From Thermodesulfobacteriota bacterium (GTDB lineage Bacteria; Desulfobacterota; BSN033; WVXP01; G020346125), in contig JAQYWG010000007.1 of the NCBI GenBank assembly GCA_030145085.1, positions 1-37,061 of the forward strand: DNA of 37,061 nt, written 5' to 3'. Positions 17,881-26,203 of this stretch are shown piece after piece. A program made the position numbers and the translations under genes. Numbering within the stretch: position 1 is the first letter of the stretch; every line of letters begins with the position of its first letter. Below the pieces are notes generated by a model. The model was not told the origin of the DNA. It worked only from the letters and a program-made list of their open reading frames with translations, and searched no databases.

Positions 17881-19166
17881 TCAACTCCCTCTATAATACC
17901 CTGTTGACCCTTGCCCTTATCCTGTCGAGCCCTTTCTTTGCCTTCAAAATCATCACAACCTCCTATTATAGAAGGGGGTTGAGCCAGAGACTGGGCATCG
18001 GCCACAAAGATGTTCGTAAAAAGGTGGGGGATGAAAAACCCCTCTGGATCCATGCCGCATCGGTGGGTGAAGTCCTGGGATCATTACCCATAATCGAGGG
18101 GATAAGGCGAACCAACCCTGAACTCCCCATCCTCCTTTCAACCATGACGGCGACAGGCAATGACATGGCCAAGAAGAGGGCCTCGGATGTAAAGGCGATC
18201 ACCTTTTTCCCCCTGGATCACCCATGGATGGTGAGGAGGGCTATCTCCCGGGTTAACCCGAGGGCCTTTCTCATGGCGGAGACGGAAATCTGGCCAAATT
18301 TTCTCATGGAACTGGGTAGAAGGGGAATTCCCGCTATGCTCTTCAACGGCCGCATTTCGACCCGCTCCTTCCAATGGTACAAGCGGTTTCGTTGTTTCCT
18401 TACCTCCCCTCTGGCCATAATCTCCGCCTTCTGCATGCAGTCAAGCTTAGATGCCCAAAGGATCGTAGAGATGGGGGCAAATCCCGAAAGGGTTACCGTC
18501 AGCGGAAACGTCAAATTCGACCAACTGCCTCCCGAAATAACTCAAAAAGAGAAAGAAGCCCTCCTTCAGACCTTAGGCCTCCATGCAGGACAACCGATAC
18601 TCATCGCGGGCTCCACCCATAGGGGAGAGGAGGAATTTATGCTGAAGGTCCTTCAGCGGCTTTCCCCCGAATACCCCGATCTGGTCCTCATACTGGCCCC
18701 CAGATATCTCGAAAGGGTAAGAGAGGTTGAGATTCTCCTTGAAAGGGAAAAAATCCCATGGAAACGAAAATCCCAACTCAAAGCAAAAGGGGGCAGGGAA
18801 GGGGCTGTCGTTATCCTTTTGGACACCTTGGGGGAGCTCTCCAAACTCTATAGCCTCGGAAGCCTCATCTTCGTGGGGGGAAGCCTGGTAAAGGTAGGTG
18901 GTCATAATATTCTTGAACCCCTGTTCTTCAAAAAACCGGTCTTCTTCGGCCCCTACATGGATCACTTCCGGGAAATATCCAACGAAGTTCTCACAAGGGG
19001 CGCGGGATTTCAGATTAGGGAAGTGGAGGAGATGGTCTTTCACGCCAAAAACCTCTTGGAGGACGCATCCCTCATGTCGACCATGGGGAAATGCGGCTTC
19101 GAAATCATCCGGGACAACAGGGGAGCGACCAGCAAAACCCTGGAAACCATATCTCGGTTCCTTTAA
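17877..19166 (+). CDS. waaA: 3-deoxy-D-manno-octulosonic acid (Kdo) transferase
   Basis: 429 aa; 'SQRLGIG', 'LWIHAASVGEVLGSLPIIEGIR', 'PRAFLMAETEIWPNFLMELGRRGIPAMLFNGRIS', 'FVGGSLVKVGGHNILEPLFFKKPVFFGPYMDHF'. Confidence 0.95.
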   Translation: MINSLYNTLLTLALILSSPFFAFKIITTSYYRRGLSQRLGIGHKDVRKKVGDEKPLWIHAASVGEVLGSLPIIEGIRRTNPELPILLSTMTATGNDMAKKRASDVKAITFFPLDHPWMVRRAISRVNPRAFLMAETEIWPNFLMELGRRGIPAMLFNGRISTRSFQWYKRFRCFLTSPLAIISAFCMQSSLDAQRIVEMGANPERVTVSGNVKFDQLPPEITQKEKEALLQTLGLHAGQPILIAGSTHRGEEEFMLKVLQRLSPEYPDLVLILAPRYLERVREVEILLEREKIPWKRKSQLKAKGGREGAVVILLDTLGELSKLYSLGSLIFVGGSLVKVGGHNILEPLFFKKPVFFGPYMDHFREISNEVLTRGAGFQIREVEEMVFHAKNLLEDASLMSTMGKCGFEIIRDNRGATSKTLETISRFL

Positions 19167-19179
19167 GGAAAGGACCGCG

Positions 19180-20274
19180 ATGCGTCGGGCAAGATCTCTT
19201 GAACGGATCATATTCGGGAAAAATGGGCCTTCATGCCTAAGGGCTTATCGCTTCCCCCTCCATGTGATCTCCTCCATTTACGGATTGGGAGTTCGGGCTC
19301 GCCTTTTTCTCTACGGTACCGGTTTCCTTAGGGGAAGCCAACTACCCTGTAAAGTAATCAGCGTAGGCAATATTACCCTTGGGGGAACCGGGAAAACCCC
19401 CACCGTGGAACACATCGCCAAGCTGCTCAAGGAAGAAGGCATGGATGTAGTCGTCTTGAGTAGGGGATATGGCGGAAGGAGGCGGGGTAAGTTCAGGGTG
19501 GTCAGCGACGGCAATCGCCTCCTCCTCCCATTCAGGGAGGCCGGCGATGAACCCTACATGCTGGCTCAACGGCTCGAAGGCATTCCCATTCTCGTCGGCC
19601 GTCGCCGCGATCTCTCCGGGCGATACGCCTCTACCCAGTTTCACCCCCATGTGGCCGTCTTGGACGACGGGTTTCAACACCTGGGGGTCAAACGAGATGT
19701 AAATATCCTCCTGGTAGATTCCCAAACCGGATTCGGGAACGGCTACCTATTCCCCAGGGGCCCGTTGAGGGAACCTCTCGATCAATTAAGCCGGGCCGAT
19801 CTCTTTATCATTACCAAAGTGGAAGAACTCGATACGTGTGGGGAACTGGAGGAGAGGATAAAATCCCATAAAAAGAATGCTATCATTTTCCACAGCAACT
19901 ACAGCCCCGATCACCTCACCGACCTGAATGGGGGGAAACGATTGCCCCTGGGATATGTAAAGGAAAGGCGAATCGCTGCCCTGTCTGGAATCGCCACCCC
20001 CGCTTACTTTCGGCACCTCTTAGAACGGGCCGGGGCCAAAGTGGTGGAGGAGATCATCTTCCCCGACCACCATGTCTATTCGAGGAGAGATATCCCCATC
20101 ATTCAAAGGGGTATGCACAAGGCAGAATGCATTGTGACAACCGAGAAGGATGCGGCCAAACTCAGTGGTGTGATAAAAGGGGATTTTCCCACCATGAGTA
20201 TGGGAATCAGCCTCAAGGTCATCGAAGGAGATCATTTCAAACGACTCCTCCTCAATCTGGTTGTGGAACCCTAG
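19180..20274 (+). CDS. lpxK: Tetraacyldisaccharide 4'-kinase
   Basis: Start reset to ATG 19180 (ORF track 18898 overlaps waaA); 'VISVGNITLGGTGKTPTVEHIAKLL', 'VVVLSRGYGGRRRG', 'VAVLDDGFQHLGVKRDVNILLVDSQTGFGNGYLFPRGPLREPL'. Confidence 0.95.
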   Translation: MRRARSLERIIFGKNGPSCLRAYRFPLHVISSIYGLGVRARLFLYGTGFLRGSQLPCKVISVGNITLGGTGKTPTVEHIAKLLKEEGMDVVVLSRGYGGRRRGKFRVVSDGNRLLLPFREAGDEPYMLAQRLEGIPILVGRRRDLSGRYASTQFHPHVAVLDDGFQHLGVKRDVNILLVDSQTGFGNGYLFPRGPLREPLDQLSRADLFIITKVEELDTCGELEERIKSHKKNAIIFHSNYSPDHLTDLNGGKRLPLGYVKERRIAALSGIATPAYFRHLLERAGAKVVEEIIFPDHHVYSRRDIPIIQRGMHKAECIVTTEKDAAKLSGVIKGDFPTMSMGISLKVIEGDHFKRLLLNLVVEP

Positions 20275-20472
20275 AAATGAATCACATAGGATGTCGGGAA
20301 ACCTTTTAGGAGAGTCTCTCTTTGCTGCCCCTTTCTCCACGTTTTTCGGTGCTGCGGTTGTATGGTGCTGCAGTGCTGCACGTAAATTTATTTGGTAAAC
20401 GCTACTCAAACTACGGGGTAGTTAGCTCTAAGATCTATTTTCCATGGTTTATCACAGAATTCCCTAGGGGTA

Positions 20473-20501
20473 TTGACAATCATTCAAAATTCCATTAATT
20501 A
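20473..20501 (+). promoter_or_regulatory. Candidate sigma70 promoter upstream of asd
   Basis: TTGACA (20473-20478), 17-nt spacer, TAATTA (20496-20501). Confidence 0.4.
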
Positions 20502-20529
20502 ATTAGTTGATACTTCGATGCATTCTGAT

Positions 20530-20552
20530 GAGGGTGTCCGGCGGGCACCCTC
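20530..20552 (+). promoter_or_regulatory. GC-rich hairpin in the asd leader (attenuator-like)
   Basis: GAGGGTGTC-CGGCG-GGCACCCTC: 9-bp stem (one G-U), then TTGTTG; lies between the putative promoter and the asd start. Confidence 0.4.
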
Positions 20553-20583
20553 TTGTTGCAAACATAATTCGTGAGGGATCGCC

Positions 20584-21606
20584 ATGGAAAGGGATGGTTA
20601 TCGCGTCTGTATCGTTGGTGCAACCGGGGTGGTTGGCCAGGAGATGATGAGTGTATTGGAAAAGCGGGACTTCCCCGTAAAAGACCTCAAGCTTCTTGCC
20701 TCGGAGAGGACGGCGGGTACAACCCTGGCATTCAAAGGGGAAAACCTGAAGGTCCAGGAGCTTCAGGAAGATTCCTTTAAAGGTATGGACATTGGCCTTT
20801 TTTCCGCTGGTGGGGCCGTAAGCCAGAAGTACGCGCCCATCGCCTCCGAGGAAGGCTGTGTGGTAATCGATAATACCAGTGCCTTCAGGATGGACCCGGA
20901 GGTCCCCCTGGTCGTTCCCGAGGTCAATCCCCATGCTATAGCCGACTACAACCATAAGGGGATCATAGCCAATCCCAACTGTTCAACCATTCAGATGGTA
21001 GTGGTCCTCAAACCAATCCACGATGTAGCTACAATAAGAAGGGTGGTCGTTTCCACCTATCAATCCGTCTCGGGAACGGGCAAGGAAGCCATCCGCGAAT
21101 TGGAGAAACAGACCCTGGCCATATTCAACCAAGGGGAGGTCAAAAGCGAGGTCTACCCCCATCAGATCGCCTTCAACTGCCTTCCCCATATCGACGTCTT
21201 CTCGGAGAATGGCTACACAAAAGAGGAAATAAAGATGATCAACGAGACCAAGAAGATCATGGAGGATGAATCGATAGGGATTACGGCCACCACCGTAAGA
21301 GTCCCCGTATTCTACAGCCACTCGGAATCGGTGAATATCGAGACTATGAAGAAGATCACCCCAGACGAGGTGAGGGACATCCTCTCTCGCGCCCCGGGCA
21401 TCATCGTCGTCGATGATCCAAAGAAGAATGAATATCCCTTGGCCGTCTATGCAGCCGGCAAGGATGAAACTTTCGTGGGAAGAGTCAGGGAGGATGAATC
21501 CATTGAAAAGGGGATCAATATGTGGATCGTCTCCGACAATATTCGCAAGGGGGCAGCCCTCAATGCGGTTCAAATCGCGGAGGTCTTGCTGAAACAATAT
21601 TGGTAG
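20584..21606 (+). CDS. asd: Aspartate-semialdehyde dehydrogenase
   Basis: 340 aa; 'VCIVGATGVVGQEMMSVLEKRDFPV', 'NPNCSTIQMVVVLKP', 'VVSTYQSVSGTGKEAIREL', 'TTVRVPVFYSHSESVNIE'. Confidence 0.96.
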   Translation: MERDGYRVCIVGATGVVGQEMMSVLEKRDFPVKDLKLLASERTAGTTLAFKGENLKVQELQEDSFKGMDIGLFSAGGAVSQKYAPIASEEGCVVIDNTSAFRMDPEVPLVVPEVNPHAIADYNHKGIIANPNCSTIQMVVVLKPIHDVATIRRVVVSTYQSVSGTGKEAIRELEKQTLAIFNQGEVKSEVYPHQIAFNCLPHIDVFSENGYTKEEIKMINETKKIMEDESIGITATTVRVPVFYSHSESVNIETMKKITPDEVRDILSRAPGIIVVDDPKKNEYPLAVYAAGKDETFVGRVREDESIEKGINMWIVSDNIRKGAALNAVQIAEVLLKQYW

Positions 21607-21623
21607 AAAAGCATGAAATCCCC

Positions 21624-22352
21624 ATGTTTGAAGCAAGAGCATACCGCAATCTCGTCAAAACCGATGACCTCACCCCATTCCGGGTAACCATAAGGGAAAC
21701 GGATCTATTCCTGTTGGCGCAACGAACGTTGGAATCGGAGACCAGGGAAGCCGTAATCAGGTATCGCTGGCAGATCGAGCAATATATCCGGCACCACCCG
21801 GAATTCCGTACAAGCCTAGCGCCGGTGAAGAGTGACCCCTATGCACCGAAAATTGTGAAGGAAATGCTTAATGCCTCCCGGCTGGCAACCGTGGGCCCCA
21901 TGGCCAGCGTTGCTGGGGCTATCGCGGAATTCGTGGGCAAGGACCTCATTCCTCTCTCCCCAGAGGTCATCTGTGAAAATGGGGGAGACATCTTTATGGC
22001 CTCCTCTAAGGAAAGGGTTGTTGGGATCTTTGCTGGAAAATCCCCCTTGAGCTTCAAGGTTGGTCTGAGGATCAAGCCCGGGGATACCCCGTTGGGGGTA
22101 TGTTCTTCCTCCGGCACGGTAGGCCATTCGATGAGCTTCGGAAGGGCCGATGCCGTTTGTGTCCTCTCTAGATCAGCCTCATTGGCCGATGCCGCGGCCA
22201 CTTCCATCGGAAATCTCATTGAGGGAAGGGGAGACATCGAAAGAGGTTTGAAGTACGGGTGCCAGATCAGGGGCATCATCGGAGTTCTGATCATCGTGGG
22301 AGAAGCCATGGGAATGAGGGGAAACCTGGAATTGGCCAATCTGGGCTCTTAA
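21624..22352 (+). CDS. UPF0280 family protein
   Basis: Start reset to ATG 21624 after the asd stop. MFEARAYRNLVKTDDLTPFRVTIRETDLFLLAQ...; 'GPMASVAGAIAEFVG', 'ENGGDIFM', 'GVCSSSGTVGHSMSFGRADAVCVLS'. Confidence 0.85.
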   Translation: MFEARAYRNLVKTDDLTPFRVTIRETDLFLLAQRTLESETREAVIRYRWQIEQYIRHHPEFRTSLAPVKSDPYAPKIVKEMLNASRLATVGPMASVAGAIAEFVGKDLIPLSPEVICENGGDIFMASSKERVVGIFAGKSPLSFKVGLRIKPGDTPLGVCSSSGTVGHSMSFGRADAVCVLSRSASLADAAATSIGNLIEGRGDIERGLKYGCQIRGIIGVLIIVGEAMGMRGNLELANLGS

Positions 22353-22365
22353 GGGTGAGCCATCG

Positions 22366-23682
22366 ATGACTGAAACCATAGCTATCACCACCCTGGGATG
22401 TAAGGCAAACCAATTCGATTCCGAGATGATACGGGCGTCCCTTGAGAGGGGCGGATTTGAGATCATTCCCTTTTCCCAACGGGCCGATATCTATATTGTC
22501 AACACGTGCACCGTTACCCATAGAGCGGACTACCAATCCCGGCAATTGATCAGAAGGGCCCACCGCCTCAACCCATCCTCCCTGATTGTGGTCACGGGTT
22601 GCTATGCCCAGGCATATCCCGAGGAAGTCCAAGGGGTAGAAGGGGTAGGGGTGGTTCTGGGAAACGGGGAAAAGGCCTCTATTGCCGATATCCTCGGGAA
22701 TTCCCCCATGTGTTCTTGCCCGATGGTCAATGTAGGCGATATCAAGAAAGAGACGAAGATCGGAGAAGCCGACATCGACCGGTTTTACCGCCACACCCGG
22801 GCCCTACTCAAGATTCAAGATGGGTGTAATGCCTCGTGTTCTTATTGCATCATTCCCCGGGCAAGGGGGAGGAGTCGAAGCCTCGATCCCCTTCGGGTGA
22901 CTTATCACCTTCAAAGGCTGAAGAAAGGGGGATTTAGAGAGGTGGTGATGACGGGAATCCATCTGGGCATCTATGGAGCCGATCTCTCCCCACCTACATC
23001 ACTGGCAGAGCTCTGCAAGAAAATGGAGGGAATCCCGGCACCCCAAAGGATCAGGTTGAGCTCCATCGAGCCCGACGATTTTTCTCCGGAGTTGATCCAA
23101 TCCATCGCCACCTCACCAAAAGTGTGCCACCATCTCCACATCCCCATGCAAAGCGGCGAGGATGATATCCTTCGGCGAATGCACCGCAACTACGATGGGA
23201 TCTTCTTCGCCGACCTCGTCCAAACCCTGATCCACCGTATCCCGGACCTCAATATCGGGGTAGATGTCATCGTCGGTTTCCCCGGAGAAGGGGAAAAACA
23301 GTTCCGGCAAACCTATGAGCTCTTGGAGAAATCGGACATCGGTTACCTCCACGTCTTTCCCTTCTCCAAGCGAAGGGGCACTGAGGCCCATGAATTCCCC
23401 TATCAAGTCGATCCTCGAATAAAAAAACGGCGATGTGAGGCATTGCGGGCCCTGGGAAGGCGAAAAAAGGCGGCTTTTCAGGGACGATTTCTCGGGCGGG
23501 AGCTAGAGGTCCTCGTTGAGGGAAAACGAGACAAACTCACCCGAAGGCTCAAGGGATATTCGAGGAATTATATCCCCGTCCTCATTGAAGGGGAAGATGA
23601 ATTGGTGAACCGAGAGGTCAGGATATCGGTGACGGACCTTGATGATGGGAGAATGTTGGGGCGTGTAGTGGGAGATACCTGA
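22366..23682 (+). CDS. mtaB: tRNA methylthiotransferase, MtaB-type radical SAM protein
   Basis: 438 aa; 'TLGCKANQFDSEMIRASLE', 'NTCTVTHRADYQSRQLIRRA', 'IQDGCNASCSYCIIPRARGRSRS', C-terminal TRAM-like region. Confidence 0.9.
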   Translation: MTETIAITTLGCKANQFDSEMIRASLERGGFEIIPFSQRADIYIVNTCTVTHRADYQSRQLIRRAHRLNPSSLIVVTGCYAQAYPEEVQGVEGVGVVLGNGEKASIADILGNSPMCSCPMVNVGDIKKETKIGEADIDRFYRHTRALLKIQDGCNASCSYCIIPRARGRSRSLDPLRVTYHLQRLKKGGFREVVMTGIHLGIYGADLSPPTSLAELCKKMEGIPAPQRIRLSSIEPDDFSPELIQSIATSPKVCHHLHIPMQSGEDDILRRMHRNYDGIFFADLVQTLIHRIPDLNIGVDVIVGFPGEGEKQFRQTYELLEKSDIGYLHVFPFSKRRGTEAHEFPYQVDPRIKKRRCEALRALGRRKKAAFQGRFLGRELEVLVEGKRDKLTRRLKGYSRNYIPVLIEGEDELVNREVRISVTDLDDGRMLGRVVGDT

Positions 23683-23696
23683 GGGCGGTAGCCGAA

Positions 23697-24425
23697 ATGA
23701 TCGCAATAAATGGGAAAATGGAGAGGGATAGAGTGGAAGCGTTATCCGCACTGCAAAGGGAGATCTCCTACCAGTTCAATAACCCAGATCTGTTAGAGCT
23801 GGCATTGACCCACAGGTCTTACGCCAACGAAATGTCCGGGGGGACGTTTCGGGACAATGAAAGGCTTGAATTTCTGGGGGATTCCGTGCTCAATATTATC
23901 GTCAGCCACCTCCTCATGGAAAGGTTTCCCCATTGCCATGAGGGGGAGTTGACGAGGTTGCGGGCCTCCCTGGTCAATGAAAAATCCCTGGCCAGGATAT
24001 CGAAAAATATCGGCATCAACCAGTGCATACTCTTGGGAAAAGGGGAATCCCTCAGGGGGGGAAGGGAGAAAAGCTCCTTAATCTCCGATGCCTATGAAGC
24101 CCTTATCGGTGCCGTCTATCTCGACGGCGGTTTCGAGAAGGCCTTCGGAGTCGTTGAGAAGCAGTTTACCCCCCTGCTCGATCAAGGATTGACCGATGAC
24201 GGTGATTTTAAGACCAAGGTTCAGCAGATCTGTCAGAACCGGTTTGGATGCGCCCCTCGATATCGATCATCCGACGTGAAGGGGCCGGAGCACGATAAGA
24301 CCTTTGGGGCGGAGATCTACATCGACGGCCGACTCTATGGCTATGGTGTTGGCAAAAATAAGAAGGAAGCTCAGCAGAATGCGGCTCAGGAAGCCTTGAA
24401 GAGGATCTCCGGAGAACAACCATGA
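23697..24425 (+). CDS. rnc: Ribonuclease III
   Basis: 242 aa; 'NERLEFLGDSVLN', 'SDAYEALIGAVYLDGGFE', C-terminal dsRBD 'GVGKNKKEAQQNAAQEALKRI'. Confidence 0.96.
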   Translation: MIAINGKMERDRVEALSALQREISYQFNNPDLLELALTHRSYANEMSGGTFRDNERLEFLGDSVLNIIVSHLLMERFPHCHEGELTRLRASLVNEKSLARISKNIGINQCILLGKGESLRGGREKSSLISDAYEALIGAVYLDGGFEKAFGVVEKQFTPLLDQGLTDDGDFKTKVQQICQNRFGCAPRYRSSDVKGPEHDKTFGAEIYIDGRLYGYGVGKNKKEAQQNAAQEALKRISGEQP

Positions 24426-25501
24426 CAAAGGGTGGCAAGCCCTCTCAAAGGCCATTCATCATTCCTATCTTCGTTCCCCATATGGGGTGCCCACACCAAT
24501 GTGTGTTCTGCAACCAGACCTCTATAACCGGATCCAACGCCAATATGTCCCCAGGCTCCATCACCGAAAGGATCCATGATCAATTGAGCGCCCAGCGGGG
24601 AAAACCCATCCGGAGAGAAGTTGCCTTCTACGGGGGAAGCTTTACCGGAATCGAGAAAAAGGTGCAGATGCAACTCCTTTCGGCGGTCCAACCTTTTATC
24701 CGAAAGGGATTCATCCATACGGTGAGGGTATCTACCCGCCCGGATTACATCGACCCCCAGACCCTGGAACTCCTGAAGGGGTACGGGGTTAAAACCGTGG
24801 AGCTGGGTGTCCAATCGATGGTGGAAGAGGTCCTCCGATGCTCAAAGAGGGGTCATACAGCGGATGATGTCCTGAAGGCGGCGGAATTGCTCCATGATGG
24901 CGGTTTTGAGGTGGGAATCCAAATCATGGTCGGCCTTCCCTGGGATGATGCCCACCGATATGCCCACACAGTAGATCGAGTAATCGGACTAGACCCCCAT
25001 TTCGTGAGAATCTATCCCACGTTGGTCCTCAAGGGGACGCTTTTGGAAAAATGGTATCGTTCCGGTGGGTATACACCTCTCTCCGTGAAAGAGGCTGTTG
25101 ACCTCTGTAAGGGGGCCTTTCTGAAATTCTACAGGGCGGGGATTCCCGTTATTCGCCTTGGATTGCAATCCAGCCCGGAACTGGAAACGCAGGATTGTGT
25201 TGTTGCGGGCCCATACCATCCCGCCTTCGGCCATTTGGTGGAGTCCTCCCTCTTTTATGACATGGCCTCTTTTCTCATTGGGAGAAGCGGGCAATACCGA
25301 ATCCTTCGCGCCAGGATCTCGCCCTCCGATCTTTCCAACATCCGCGGCCAAAGAAACCGAAACCTTGATCAACTGAAGAGGAGGTTTGGCCTCAGGGACA
25401 TTCAAATCGAGGTCGATGAGAAACAGCCCAAGGGGAGCCTCATCCTCATAAACGGGACAAAGCTGGATGGGATGTCATACCGGACCCTCCCATTTTCATA
25501 G
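24422..25501 (+). CDS. Radical SAM protein (Elp3-like)
   Basis: 359 aa; CX3CX2C cluster 'HMGCPHQCVFCNQTSITG', 'YGGSFTGIEKKVQMQLL', 'STRPDYIDPQTLELLKGYGVKTVELGVQSM'. Confidence 0.87.
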   Translation: MTKGGKPSQRPFIIPIFVPHMGCPHQCVFCNQTSITGSNANMSPGSITERIHDQLSAQRGKPIRREVAFYGGSFTGIEKKVQMQLLSAVQPFIRKGFIHTVRVSTRPDYIDPQTLELLKGYGVKTVELGVQSMVEEVLRCSKRGHTADDVLKAAELLHDGGFEVGIQIMVGLPWDDAHRYAHTVDRVIGLDPHFVRIYPTLVLKGTLLEKWYRSGGYTPLSVKEAVDLCKGAFLKFYRAGIPVIRLGLQSSPELETQDCVVAGPYHPAFGHLVESSLFYDMASFLIGRSGQYRILRARISPSDLSNIRGQRNRNLDQLKRRFGLRDIQIEVDEKQPKGSLILINGTKLDGMSYRTLPFS

Positions 25502-25510
25502 GTCAACGGG

Positions 25511-26185
25511 ATGAAGTGGTTAAAAATCCATCGATACCTTCTGTTCACCACATGCGGGCTCCTTCTGATCTCCTCGTGCACCCTTAAAAGGGCCGAAATC
25601 CGCTACGAGGACCGAAGCGGCGTGGGAATGGTCCAACACGGAGTCGCCTCATGGTACGGGAAAAAATTCCATGGTAACCCCACGGCAAGCGGTGAAATCT
25701 ACGATATGTATCAATTGACCGCTGCCCATAAGACATTACCCCTGGGGACCTATGCCATGGTGACCAACTTGGAGAACAACAGATCCATCGAGGTTAAGAT
25801 AAACGACCGGGGCCCTTTCGTTAAGGGGAGGATTATCGACCTGTCCTATGCCGCGGCCAGGAGCATCGACATGGTGGAAAAGGGAACGGCCAGGGTGAAG
25901 GTAGTGGTCTTGAAACGAAGGTCCCTTATCGTGAAAAATGAGAGAGAGGGTTTCGGTAGGGGTTTTACGATTCAGGTAGGAGCTTTCTCCGATAAGGGCA
26001 ATGCGGTGAAAATGACCAAGGCCCTGGGCAAGGAAATCCGCGATGTCTACATATCCGTGTTCGAAACCCAGGAGACCCGCTATTACCGGGTGAGAGTTGG
26101 CCGCTTCAGCACCAGGGAGAGGGCCTACCGTCTGGCAGCAAAACTGGCCGACATGGGATATTCTGTCGTGATCGCCCCTCGGTAG
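25511..26185 (+). CDS. rlpA: RlpA-like septal ring lytic transglycosylase with C-terminal SPOR domain (lipoprotein)
   Basis: 224 aa; lipobox 'LLLISSC'; 'GVASWYGKKFHGNPTASGEIYDMYQLTAAHKTLPLGTYAMVTNLENNRSIEVKINDRGPFVKGRIIDLSYAAA'; C-terminal 'FTIQVGAFSDKGNAVKMTKAL...YYRVRVGRFSTRERA'. Confidence 0.93.
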   Translation: MKWLKIHRYLLFTTCGLLLISSCTLKRAEIRYEDRSGVGMVQHGVASWYGKKFHGNPTASGEIYDMYQLTAAHKTLPLGTYAMVTNLENNRSIEVKINDRGPFVKGRIIDLSYAAARSIDMVEKGTARVKVVVLKRRSLIVKNEREGFGRGFTIQVGAFSDKGNAVKMTKALGKEIRDVYISVFETQETRYYRVRVGRFSTRERAYRLAAKLADMGYSVVIAPR

Positions 26186-26203
26186 AGAAAAGAGGACCAT
26201 ACC

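Noticed and set aside
18898-19179. N-terminal extension of the LpxK ORF
   Set aside because: Out-of-frame reading of the waaA C-terminus; LpxK homology starts after ATG 19180.
20275-20583. Lysine riboswitch upstream of asd
   Set aside because: No recognisable lysine riboswitch core; only a simple hairpin is evident.
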